Of a stretch of DNA of 44,752 bases, positions 25,914-34,154 are shown piece after piece (the first letter of the stretch is position 1; the number at the start of each line of letters is the position of its first letter). Position numbers and translations under genes: made by a program. The notes beneath the pieces are model-generated. The model was given only the letters and a program-made list of their open reading frames with translations, made no database searches and was not told the DNA's origin. Origin of the DNA: JBCCSZ01 sp039199225 (GTDB lineage: Bacteria > Bacteroidota > Bacteroidia > Chitinophagales > Saprospiraceae); assembly GCA_039199225.1 (NCBI GenBank), contig JBCCSZ010000013.1, positions 1 to 44,752 of the forward strand, given 5' to 3'.

Positions 25914-27651
25914 ATGGATTTTGTGCCTCCAAGAAGCCCAATACATAGGTGAGTGGCGCGTTCCAGTTGAGGCAGATTTCGTTGCTGGCGTAGCTGGATT
26001 CCTGATCCACCCAGCTTTTCATAGGCGCAACATTTGGAGGGTAGGTAGTACCATCTGAAGTATCTTGTTGCACGATATTTGGGCCGCCGGACAAAAGACC
26101 AGGGACCGGCTCGTCGATACCATCAGCCATGCTCTGTCGATGATGGATGAACATAGGTGACTTGTCGCCAAAGCCTGTTAAATAGCACATGCCCACAGGG
26201 TTTTTCCCGAAAATATAATCCACCGTCTCCTGGATGGCGCCAAGGTACTCAGGCTTGGGGTCCAACCGGTAGGCATTGGCCATCAGCATGGCGGCATTGA
26301 GTACATCGCTATTGGACCCCCAAACGAAGCGGTCGATGGGCTGGAAGTAGTCGAGGGCCTTGCATCGCTCTGCAAGCTGATCTGCCTCGGCCAAAACGCT
26401 CTGACGCAACTTTTGACGCAGGGAGTCCGGCATAGGAACCGTTGACGAAAGCAGCGAGTACATCCCCAGATAAGACATGTAGGATTGCCAGCCATTATTG
26501 GTTTTAAAACTGTTGTTGGGCATGTTGGCAACCAGGTCGTCGAGGTACTTTGATTTTTGAGTGCTGACATACAGTTCTGCAGCAGCCCAGTAACGCTCGT
26601 CTTTAAAATTCTCGTCGCCATATTCGCCTGTTTGAACATCGCTGGGGTTTCGATAGGCTTCCTGTGGATTTTTGACAGACCATTCCCAGGCACGCTCTGC
26701 CGCTGATAAACATTGCTGGGCATAGGCCGGATCGACTTCCAAAAACACCCGATGAGCCTGCGCCATGGCCGCTGCGAAGTCCAGACTGGCAGCCGTTCCC
26801 TTGCCTACGATGTAGCGATCATTGGTGGCTTCATGCGGCATCTTGACGCCTTCGAAACGCTTGGTGGTCAGCTTGTGGAACAAACCACCATCCTTATCCT
26901 GCATGCTCATTGCCCAATCCAGCTCGTATTTCAGCTCGTCTAAATAGTCATTTACACCATTGCCGCTTTCTGGAAGATTGAGATCGCTATCCCCAAATAG
27001 CTTGGGGTATTGTTCAGCCAGCGTGAGCAGTTGGCCCAACGAAAAACAACCGTTGACAATGTACTTATTGAAATCTCCTGCATCGTACCATCCCTTGGAA
27101 GAGTTGGTCGTTCCCGTGCTTTGACCACTGGAAGCATGAAATAAAACTTGATCGTCGGGATGACCAAGAGGACGCTTCCACTGACCGGCATGCTTTTCCT
27201 CCAATGCTGTGCTCGCCCGCTGATAATACAAGCCCTTTACAGAGCCAGTCAAGGCATCGGCATACAAATGATTTTTGATTTCAAAAGGATGAGATGGAAC
27301 AAAACCTTCGGCCTCCAATTGATAGGTCCCTTCCGTTTTGACCGAACTAAAATCTGCAACCCGGACCCGATCGCCAGCCATTTCCCAATTTAGCTCATTG
27401 GACAAAGGAATTTCTGCCACCTTTTCCTTGGACTCGACATCGACCAGTTGAACAACATCAATGTCTTGAGCCCCAATAAAGATGGCCTTTTTAGGAGCAT
27501 CCGGATAGTAACCCAACTGATTGAGATGGATGAGTTTTCGATTGTCAGTATTTGTTTTTGAGCCAACTTCTGTCGGAGCATCTCCACAGGAAGTCAGTAA
27601 AAGGAGGGTAAAAAACAGCACGAGAAGAGCAGGGAGGCGCATAGGTGTCAT
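25912..27651 (-). CDS. Glycoside hydrolase family 9 cellulase-like lipoprotein
   Basis: 579 residues from the ATG at 27651. The N-terminus is a lipoprotein signal with lipobox L-T-S-C (Cys 22), so the enzyme is probably anchored in the outer membrane and not T9SS-sorted. Residues ~38-125 form the Ig-like CelD_N domain (H-L-N-Q-L-G-Y-Y-P-D-A-P-K). The (alpha/alpha)6 GH9 domain follows: G-W-Y-D-A-G-D-F-N-K-Y (Asp 190 and Asp 193, base side), the HHR motif near 503-505, and S-Y-A-S-N-E-I-C-L-N-W-N with the proton donor Glu 558. GH9 enzymes cleave beta-1,4-glucans by inversion. No cellulose-binding module is seen. It follows the protease gene by 53 bases on the same strand. Confidence 0.93.
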   Translation of the reverse strand: MTPMRLPALLVLFFTLLLLTSCGDAPTEVGSKTNTDNRKLIHLNQLGYYPDAPKKAIFIGAQDIDVVQLVDVESKEKVAEIPLSNELNWEMAGDRVRVADFSSVKTEGTYQLEAEGFVPSHPFEIKNHLYADALTGSVKGLYYQRASTALEEKHAGQWKRPLGHPDDQVLFHASSGQSTGTTNSSKGWYDAGDFNKYIVNGCFSLGQLLTLAEQYPKLFGDSDLNLPESGNGVNDYLDELKYELDWAMSMQDKDGGLFHKLTTKRFEGVKMPHEATNDRYIVGKGTAASLDFAAAMAQAHRVFLEVDPAYAQQCLSAAERAWEWSVKNPQEAYRNPSDVQTGEYGDENFKDERYWAAAELYVSTQKSKYLDDLVANMPNNSFKTNNGWQSYMSYLGMYSLLSSTVPMPDSLRQKLRQSVLAEADQLAERCKALDYFQPIDRFVWGSNSDVLNAAMLMANAYRLDPKPEYLGAIQETVDYIFGKNPVGMCYLTGFGDKSPMFIHHRQSMADGIDEPVPGLLSGGPNIVQQDTSDGTTYPPNVAPMKSWVDQESSYASNEICLNWNAPLTYVLGFLEAQNP

Positions 27652-27704
27652 GTTCAAGCAGTTGATAAATTTGAAAAGAAGCGGTAAGATAAGTCTTCGC
27701 TACT

Positions 27705-30700
27705 TTAATTGGTATGCTTCTTCAATAATTTCAAAGTCTGCCAACGATCCGATTGCCAAATGCGCACCAGATAAATGCCTGCGGATAATTCTGAAGGTAG
27801 TGAAATGGCAGTAGCTGCGTTTGGAGAAGCGATTGACTGTAGCAATTGTCCCTTGGTGTTGTAGATGTTTAGCAAATCGATGGGACCATTTGTTTGTACC
27901 CAAAATTGATCCACACAAGGGTTTGGGTAAAGGAAAGCTTCCGATGCTTGATTGGGCGATTTTGTGGAGGTGGTCACACATTGAGTGGTGAGAGAGGCGA
28001 TGGGGGAAAACTTTCCTAAGCCACTTTGACAAATGGAGCGCAGTTGCAGTTGGTATTCTGTACAATCCTCCAATTGGTCGAGCAAAATGCTATGGCGACT
28101 GGTATAAATGGAAATCCATCCTTGGCGGAGGTCACTAGGGCGGTAGCGCAACTCATAGGAATGTGCATTCTGAATGCCCAACCAAGAAACTGAGAATTGG
28201 TTGTCGTTGCCACTTTGGATTTGCAAGGCGGATGCGGTGCTACAACTTTGTTGGATGGAGTCCAAAATATTGATGCAGTAATCCTCTGTTTCTCCAAAGT
28301 AGACCTCCTGACAAGCATCCGCTGGATTTTGATTGTGTTGCATGCGGACGCGCAAACGGGTAGAGCCATTGAGCGCATTGGCAGGAATACTGCAACTTGC
28401 ATCCAATGGACTGCCCGACCGAGCGGTCGGACCCTGGAAAAGCAATTCTCGCTGTGGATGAAATTTGCCGTTGTGGTCCGAATCAATCCAGACGGAGAAA
28501 ATGGCTTCCGTTGGATTGTCTTGCCAAGCTGCCTGTAGTTGAATCGCCAGGGGCTCGCCTCGGAAAATATTGATGGGCGCATCAGAAAAATAGGCAAATC
28601 CGCCATTGGAGCCACTGTTTTGTTCGACACCCTGTATTCGGACAGACGATATCCATTCAAAGGTCGCATCGCCCTGTGGCTCACAGTATTTGGCATCCAA
28701 GCAAACGCCACAGCCGTCGGTCGTGAAAAAGATGGGAGCGGAGTAATTGCTCTGCTCAAAATCACAAAAAGAAGAGACCTGACAAATGTAATTTCTGCAA
28801 TCCAGTAAATCCTGCAGGGAGAAGCTGGGCTGAGAGCTATTGGCAAAAGTCCATTTATTTTGATCCAGCGGTCGATAACGGATGGTGAACAAACCGACAT
28901 TACTGCCACTGTTCCAACTTAACTGAGTGGTATTTTGGATGGTTTTCGCCTCTAAATTGACAGGCACCAGGCAATCGTTCGTCGAGGCAAAAGATACACA
29001 GTAGTCTTCAACTTCGCCGAGCAAGCCATTTACGCCACAAGCTGGATACTGTCCATCTCTCACGGCAATCCGCAACCTCGTATTGCCCTCCGGAACCCAG
29101 GACGGTATAACCAAAGTTGACCGGAAGGGGCTGCTTTCCGCTCGTTGAGCAATCAACCTTTCCAGTGGCTCTTCAAATTGTCCATTCTGATTCAAGTCGA
29201 TCCAAACAGTGACTGTAGGAGAGAGGATTTGAAAGTTGGCCTTCAATTCAAGCTGAATAGGATGGGCATATCCTGGAATCAAAACGGCTCCTTCCTCGGT
29301 ATAATTGCTATATCCATCGTCGGAGCCACGATCGGAGGACTTATCGATGTCTTCAAGAACAAGCCTAGATATCCACATATCGTTGTTGTCATTGCTTACA
29401 CCTCCGATGCAATAGGAATTGTCGAGGCAAGAGCCGCAACCACTGGTCTGAAAGGAAATACGCTGGGAAGGGGCTGTCAGCGAATTGTTGTCGCAGAGCG
29501 ATAAAACTTGACATTCAAAGCTGCTACAGCTGCTGAGGCCATCGAGCAAAAGACTGGTGTCAACTGCATTTCTTTCGATCCAGTTGGCATCTCCAACCGC
29601 GCGATAATGGACCAGATAGGCTAGCGAAGAAGGAATTGATGGCCAGCTCAAAACGACACTGCTGTCGCTGATCGCTTTGACGGCTAAATCTGTTGGTGCC
29701 TCACAGCAATTGCCCGTTTTGAAGAAATAGGAACGGGAATAGTCATTCACCTGGCTGCCGCACTTCGAGCGAATTTGTAATTCATAAGATGTACAGCTCA
29801 GAAGTTGTAACAGCTGAAAAGGCGATTGTACGTTGGAAAATTCAATCCAATTGCTGCTTCCCACGGCTTTGTAACGCAGATCCACCTGTTGGACCACATC
29901 TACTTGTACCCAATTGATGAGCACGTTTCGATCGTCGATGGGATCAATTTGTAACTGATAGGGGTTGAAGCATTCGGATACATCGCAATCAGCTACGACA
30001 GCCTGTATGCTTTCATTGATGTCCAATTGGCTGGACCGGGTAGTGAAGTTTGCTAAAGACGAATTGGGTCTGGCTGAGGTCAACAGATAGTCCCTGACTC
30101 GAAGGGCAGCAGCCGTCGGGTCGATTCTGGCCAATTCCGACAACCCGGGACAGGGAGCGGCATAGAGTAAGCCTACACTTGCTGTAACGTGTGGTGCTGC
30201 TGCGGAGGTGCCACTGTAAAGGCCATACTGGTCGTTGGATAAAGTCGTAAATATTTGTTCTCCGAATGCCGCAATGTCGATGTGCTGGGGGCTGTAGCCG
30301 GCATTTTGGACCTTGGAAGCCCCTTGATCGATATTGGTGACGGTGATCAAAAAGTCGGATGTGCAGGTGGTCGGTAGGTCACCTGTCAGACCCACGTCGA
30401 CATTGCGGTTGGTGGTTGCGCCGATGTTGAGGACGCCTTCCTGCCCCAGGCTGTCGTACATAGCACACCAGAGGGGGGAGTCGGATGGAAACTTATTGTC
30501 TAATCCCCAGCTTGTATTGGTAGCGACCACAAAGGCACCCCTTTTCCCCCTGCTTCGGTTGTAGGCCCGCCGAGCCTTCAAGGGGTATTCATAGGCTTGT
30601 ATGATCTTGGATTCTGTAATGCCACGAACGATCAGCATCATTTTGACATTCCAGTTGACACCCACCACTCCGGTTCGATTGTTGCCAATGGCGCCCGTAA

Positions 30701-31385
30701 TGCCACACAAGGGCGTCCCGTGCGTACTACTTGGACCGCCATTGCCGATGGCATCGTTTTGCAAAGCCACGTTCCAACCGCGATGATCGTCTACATAACC
30801 ATTGTTGTCATCATCTTGGCCATTGTTGGGAATCTCTTGGTAGTTTTTATAAATATTCGCTGCCAGGTCCCGGTGCTTAGGATCAAATCCAGAGTCGATG
30901 ATGCAAACAACGATCGTATCTCCGTAGGGACTTATTCCCCCAGTCGTGACGTCCCAAGCCTTTGCAGCATGAAAATGGGATTGGTCATTCGTCGGATGCG
31001 TGTAGTGCCACTGCTGGTCAAAGAACTGGTCATTGGGAATCTTGCGGTCGTGGACCAAATGGTTGAATTGTGCGACTTGAACGGCTGGCAGCGCTCGGAT
31101 TTGTTCCAGCAATTGGTATTCATTGTAGCGATTGTGGTCGAACTGCACCAGCCAGATGTTCTGCAGAGTACTGATGCATTCTTTGAGTTCGAAAATGTCG
31201 GAATGTTGCTGGGCGAGTTGGGCAGAAGCGGATGCTCTGGATGTATTTTCTGTCAGCTTCAGGAGGAATTCTCCCTGTACATGGTCGAGTTGTTGTCCCA
31301 AAAGAGAGTTTACTGAAAGCAAAGCAATCAGGCCGCAAATAACACTTCCTCGTAATCCTTTTCCCATAAATACCCCTTGGTTCAT
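27705..31385 (-). CDS. T9SS-secreted subtilisin-like (S8) serine protease with Fn3 and GEVED domains
   Basis: 1,226 residues. After the signal peptide comes a pro-region (~35-115). The S8 domain has the full catalytic set: Asp 164 (C-I-I-D-S-G), His 222 (S-T-H-G-T), the oxyanion Asn 290 (A-T-N-T-S-W-G) and Ser 394 (S-G-T-S-A-A-A-P-H). A D-D-D-N-N-G stretch (~191-196) looks like a calcium loop. Four fibronectin-III-like domains follow, each starting and ending near Cys, with two GEVED domains between them (~680-810 and ~905-1040). A T9SS type A sorting domain (L-Y-P-N-P) ends the chain. It is probably an extracellular protease processed on secretion. A near-consensus promoter element lies at 31395-31402, very close to the ATG. 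Confidence 0.93.
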   Translation of the reverse strand: MNQGVFMGKGLRGSVICGLIALLSVNSLLGQQLDHVQGEFLLKLTENTSRASASAQLAQQHSDIFELKECISTLQNIWLVQFDHNRYNEYQLLEQIRALPAVQVAQFNHLVHDRKIPNDQFFDQQWHYTHPTNDQSHFHAAKAWDVTTGGISPYGDTIVVCIIDSGFDPKHRDLAANIYKNYQEIPNNGQDDDNNGYVDDHRGWNVALQNDAIGNGGPSSTHGTPLCGITGAIGNNRTGVVGVNWNVKMMLIVRGITESKIIQAYEYPLKARRAYNRSRGKRGAFVVATNTSWGLDNKFPSDSPLWCAMYDSLGQEGVLNIGATTNRNVDVGLTGDLPTTCTSDFLITVTNIDQGASKVQNAGYSPQHIDIAAFGEQIFTTLSNDQYGLYSGTSAAAPHVTASVGLLYAAPCPGLSELARIDPTAAALRVRDYLLTSARPNSSLANFTTRSSQLDINESIQAVVADCDVSECFNPYQLQIDPIDDRNVLINWVQVDVVQQVDLRYKAVGSSNWIEFSNVQSPFQLLQLLSCTSYELQIRSKCGSQVNDYSRSYFFKTGNCCEAPTDLAVKAISDSSVVLSWPSIPSSLAYLVHYRAVGDANWIERNAVDTSLLLDGLSSCSSFECQVLSLCDNNSLTAPSQRISFQTSGCGSCLDNSYCIGGVSNDNNDMWISRLVLEDIDKSSDRGSDDGYSNYTEEGAVLIPGYAHPIQLELKANFQILSPTVTVWIDLNQNGQFEEPLERLIAQRAESSPFRSTLVIPSWVPEGNTRLRIAVRDGQYPACGVNGLLGEVEDYCVSFASTNDCLVPVNLEAKTIQNTTQLSWNSGSNVGLFTIRYRPLDQNKWTFANSSQPSFSLQDLLDCRNYICQVSSFCDFEQSNYSAPIFFTTDGCGVCLDAKYCEPQGDATFEWISSVRIQGVEQNSGSNGGFAYFSDAPINIFRGEPLAIQLQAAWQDNPTEAIFSVWIDSDHNGKFHPQRELLFQGPTARSGSPLDASCSIPANALNGSTRLRVRMQHNQNPADACQEVYFGETEDYCINILDSIQQSCSTASALQIQSGNDNQFSVSWLGIQNAHSYELRYRPSDLRQGWISIYTSRHSILLDQLEDCTEYQLQLRSICQSGLGKFSPIASLTTQCVTTSTKSPNQASEAFLYPNPCVDQFWVQTNGPIDLLNIYNTKGQLLQSIASPNAATAISLPSELSAGIYLVRIWQSDRWQTLKLLKKHTN

Positions 31386-31557
31386 AATTCCTGTGAAAGA
31401 TAGCGGAATACAACTACTGACTGCAAAGTTTTGAGGCTTTTTATTTGTCGCCTGCTACCTCTAAGCGATGGATTTTTTGCAAGCCTACATTAGATGTCTA
31501 AAACAAACAGCAGATTTGAAATCAATCCGAATGAATCGCAACTTGAGCTAAATTATC

Positions 31558-31565
31558 TATATTTG
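31558..31565 (+). promoter_or_regulatory. prfB: -7 promoter element of prfB
   Basis: TATATTTG matches TAnnTTTG exactly and predicts transcription from about 31571, giving a leader of about 127 bases. The closest TTG upstream (31543-31545) is only 12 bases away, so the -33 element is poor. The 312-base gap before prfB (31386-31697) holds this element and the hairpins that follow it, and no credible gene. Confidence 0.5.
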
Positions 31566-31594
31566 CCCAGCCTTCGAGGCTGCGATCAAATTTA

Positions 31595-31617
31595 GGCGGG
31601 AAAAGCTCCGCTTTTTT
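31595..31617 (+). terminator. prfB: Terminator-like hairpin in the prfB leader
   Basis: GGCGGG and CTCCGCT-type arms pair over about six positions (31595-31600 with 31607-31612, G-U pairs included) around the loop AAAAGC. Six T's follow (31612-31617). Flanking GATCAAA (31584-31590) and TTTGATC (31615-31621) form an outer stem that uses part of the T run. A small hairpin CAGCCT/AGGCTG precedes it (31568-31582). It lies inside the predicted prfB transcript. Confidence 0.5.
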
Positions 31618-31697
31618 GATCAAAAGATTGTTTAACCTGATTTTTAACAAGCAAACTGTAGGCCGAATGGACTTTGTCCTGCAGCAAAAAAAAGACC

Positions 31698-32799
31698 ATG
31701 ACAATAGAGCAGTTGAAAGACTTGCGCGAGCGCTTGGTATCTCTAAGGAGGTATCTTTGACGTCGATGAGCGCATACACAAAATAGAAGAACAGAAGCAA
31801 CTCAGCATGGACCCCGAGTTTTGGAATGACCAGAGCCGGGCGCAAAACATACTGAAGGAACTCAAAAACAACGAAACCCAGGTCGAGTCCTACCAAAAGG
31901 CCGAATCGGCCGTCGATGATCTGGAAGTTTTGCTGGAATTCCAAAAAGAGGGAGAAGCCACCGAAGAGGAAGTCGATGAAAAATACAATGATTGTCTGAC
32001 TTTTATCGAGTCTTTGGAATTCAAAACGACCCTAAATAAGCCCGAAGACGAGATGAGCTGCATCCTCGAGATCAATGCTGGTGCTGGTGGTACCGAGAGC
32101 TGTGATTGGTCGGAGATGCTCCTGCGCATGTACACGATGTGGGCAGAAAAGAACAATTTCAAATATTCTGAACTCAACCGTCAAGACGGCGATGTTGCTG
32201 GCATCAAGTCGGCCTCCATTGAAATCGACGGTTCCTTTGCCTATGGTTATCTGAAAGGTGAAAATGGGGTTCACCGCCTGGTGCGCATCAGCCCCTTTAA
32301 CGCCCAGGGTAAGCGACAGACTTCCTTTTCATCAGTTTTTGTCCATCCATTGGTCGACGACAGCATCGAAATCGAGGTAAATCCTGCAGACATCGAATGG
32401 GATACCTTCCGGGCAAGTGGTGCTGGCGGGCAGCACGTCAACAAGACAGAATCCGCTGTGCGCCTCCGACATCTGCCCTCCGGAGTGGTTGTGGAATGCC
32501 AGCAAGAGCGCTCTCAGCACCTCAATCGGGAAAAGGCCATGCAAATGCTGCGCAGCCGCCTCTACGAAATTGAGATCGAGCGTCAGAATGCGGAAAAAGA
32601 TAAGGTGGAAGCTGGAAAAAATAAGATCGAGTGGGGGAGTCAGATACGTTCCTACGTCTTGGACGACCGCCGGGTAAAAGATCATCGCACCAACTACCAA
32701 ACCTCCAACACCGATGCCGTACTCGATGGCGGCATCGACGAATTTCTGAAGGCTTTCCTGATGATGGAAAAAGGTGGAAGTGATCCAGTCAAAGCCTAG
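31698..32799 (+). CDS. prfB: Peptide chain release factor 2, with programmed +1 frameshift
   Basis: RF2 reads UAA and UGA stop codons and triggers peptide release. The gene is in two frames: an ATG at 31698 gives 20 codons ending CTT before an in-frame TGA (31758-31760), and reading resumes +1 at GAC (31759) for 346 codons. The joined 366 residues are the normal RF2 length. The single-frame ORF from 31807 lacks the N-terminal part. The stop-codon-reading tripeptide S-P-F (RISPFNAQGKR) and the catalytic G-G-Q (SGAGGQHVNKT) are present. The termination-dependent shift lets RF2 control its own level. The stop is shared in the palindrome CTAG with cutA on the other strand. Confidence 0.97.
31746..31761 (+). 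promoter_or_regulatory. prfB: RF2 programmed +1 frameshift site
   Basis: AGG AGG TAT CTT TGA C: a Shine-Dalgarno-like AGGAGG lies three bases before the slippery CTT, followed by the TGA-C stop context. This is the classic RF2 autoregulatory site. The tRNA on CTT slips to TTT when RF2 is scarce. Confidence 0.97.
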
Positions 32800-33110
32800 T
32801 CTGTATCCACGCAGCTGCGGATCCAATCTTCGTACGCCTGATTGGCATCGACCGTTGTGCGTATGATGCAAGGTACATCATATGGATGAACCTCCACAAC
32901 AGCCTTTTCCAATGCCTCCCAGCGCTCGTGGGTCGTCTTTACGATGCTGACCCATTCTTTGTCGTTTTGCACAACGCCTTTCCACCAATAAGCGCTGGTA
33001 ATGGGAAATAGATTGGCGCAAGCTATCACGCGCCGCTCGATGAGGAAGGAAGTAATCTTTTTGGCAGCCGACTCGGTCGGATGGGTGATGTAAACACTCA
33101 AAAAACTCAT
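32796..33110 (-). CDS. cutA: CutA1 divalent-ion tolerance protein
   Basis: 104 residues, normal for this small trimeric cytoplasmic protein. The family pattern is clear: S-V-Y-I-T-H-P near the start, the R-x-V-A-C-A-N-L-F-P-I segment with the conserved Cys, Y-W-W-K-G near residue 41, E-W-V-S-I-V-K-T-T, and H-P-Y-D-V-P near 79. CutA1 has been linked to copper tolerance, but its true role is unsettled. It converges on prfB, and the two stops share four bases. A one-mismatch promoter element (GACATTTG) lies 10-20 bases before the ATG. Confidence 0.95.
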   Translation of the reverse strand: MSFLSVYITHPTESAAKKITSFLIERRVIACANLFPITSAYWWKGVVQNDKEWVSIVKTTHERWEALEKAVVEVHPYDVPCIIRTTVDANQAYEDWIRSCVDTD

Positions 33111-33149
33111 ATTTATTCAAATGTCATATGGTGAATAAGTATAATGTTG

Positions 33150-33157
33150 TATGTTTG
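33150..33157 (+). promoter_or_regulatory. -7 promoter element of the polytopic membrane protein
   Basis: TATGTTTG, an exact TAnnTTTG match, includes the first candidate ATG (33151). Transcription would start at about 33163, the second ATG, which suggests a leaderless or nearly leaderless message. No clear TTTG upstream. Confidence 0.4.
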
Positions 33158-33162
33158 CCACA

Positions 33163-34047
33163 ATGGACAATCCGAAATTTGGGATAATTTTTCGAATCCT
33201 CCAATTTTCTACCGCGGCTGTTTTTGCGGGGCGTGCCTTTCAACATTTGTACTGGGATGCTCCCTTCCGGGCTTTCTTTTGGGATGAAGGCTGGATGAGT
33301 GGCATCGTAGAAAAGCTATTGGGAATTCCTTGGGATACCTACATTACCAGTCCGACCACCGACCTGTGGATCGCTCGCTTGGTGGTGGCATTTGGTATCC
33401 TCTATGCCATTTGCGCTCTCTTGAGCTTGCTGATTCATCTGCCCTTCTTTCAGCGATTCAAAGGCTTGTTGCTGGTCGGGGCGCTCGGCTTAATTTTTCT
33501 TTCCTTTTTGTACTACAAGGAAAAATTCTTTTCCATCGGCCAATTTCTCGAGTACAGTTTGCAGTTTGGGAGTCCTATCTTCTTGTGGTGGTATCTCAAA
33601 AAGGGACCCTTGAATGCTACTCAGATTCGTTGGATGAAAATAGCTACGGCCTTGACGTTTACCTGCCATGGACTCTATGCTGTGAATTACTACCCTTTGC
33701 CAGGGCTGTTTGTCCACATGACCATCAGTATTTTGGGTATCAACGATGGTTTGGCCATCCAGTTTTTGTTGGTTGCAGGTATTTTAGATTTTCTCATTTC
33801 TGCTGTAATCGTCTTTCTCCCGGACCGCTGGATCAAACCGGCAGTGGCCTATGCTTTCGTGTGGGGATTTTTGACCAGTCTGGCCCGTATTTGGGCGCAT
33901 TTTCACTGGGAATTTGCTGGGGAGGCATTGCTGACCTGGACGCACGAAACGGTCCTTCGCTTCCCACATTTTTTAATTCCCTTGTGCATTTGGCTGTATT
34001 TGAGGGCATTGGAAAATACAAGGGTGATTGGAAATAATAGAGTTTGA
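33163..34047 (+). CDS. Polytopic membrane protein, unknown function
   Basis: 294 residues from the ATG at 33163; an ATG at 33151 adds four residues (M-F-A-T) but overlaps the promoter element. About seven to eight hydrophobic segments cover the chain. Conserved-looking features are R-A-F-Q-H-L-Y-W-D-A-P-F-R near residue 22 and several Trp- and His-rich loops (H-G-L-Y-A-V-N-Y-Y). I recognise no family; the early Trp/Asp-rich segment recalls uncharacterised DoxX-like membrane proteins, but that is weak. It is the only gene between cutA and the solute-binding lipoprotein. Confidence 0.78.
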   Translation: MDNPKFGIIFRILQFSTAAVFAGRAFQHLYWDAPFRAFFWDEGWMSGIVEKLLGIPWDTYITSPTTDLWIARLVVAFGILYAICALLSLLIHLPFFQRFKGLLLVGALGLIFLSFLYYKEKFFSIGQFLEYSLQFGSPIFLWWYLKKGPLNATQIRWMKIATALTFTCHGLYAVNYYPLPGLFVHMTISILGINDGLAIQFLLVAGILDFLISAVIVFLPDRWIKPAVAYAFVWGFLTSLARIWAHFHWEFAGEALLTWTHETVLRFPHFLIPLCIWLYLRALENTRVIGNNRV

Positions 34048-34154
34048 ACTTTCCTATCTTGCGATTACCAAAGAACACATCAAAAAATAATTTGTGGTTG
34101 GGAACTTGTCGGGAAGACGTTTTCTTCAACCTTCATTTTGTGAAAGTAGGCTTC

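Noticed and set aside
30597..31316. 239-codon open frame antisense to the protease gene
   Set aside because: It lies opposite strongly conserved protease sequence, with no family resemblance or promoter; a codon-bias shadow.
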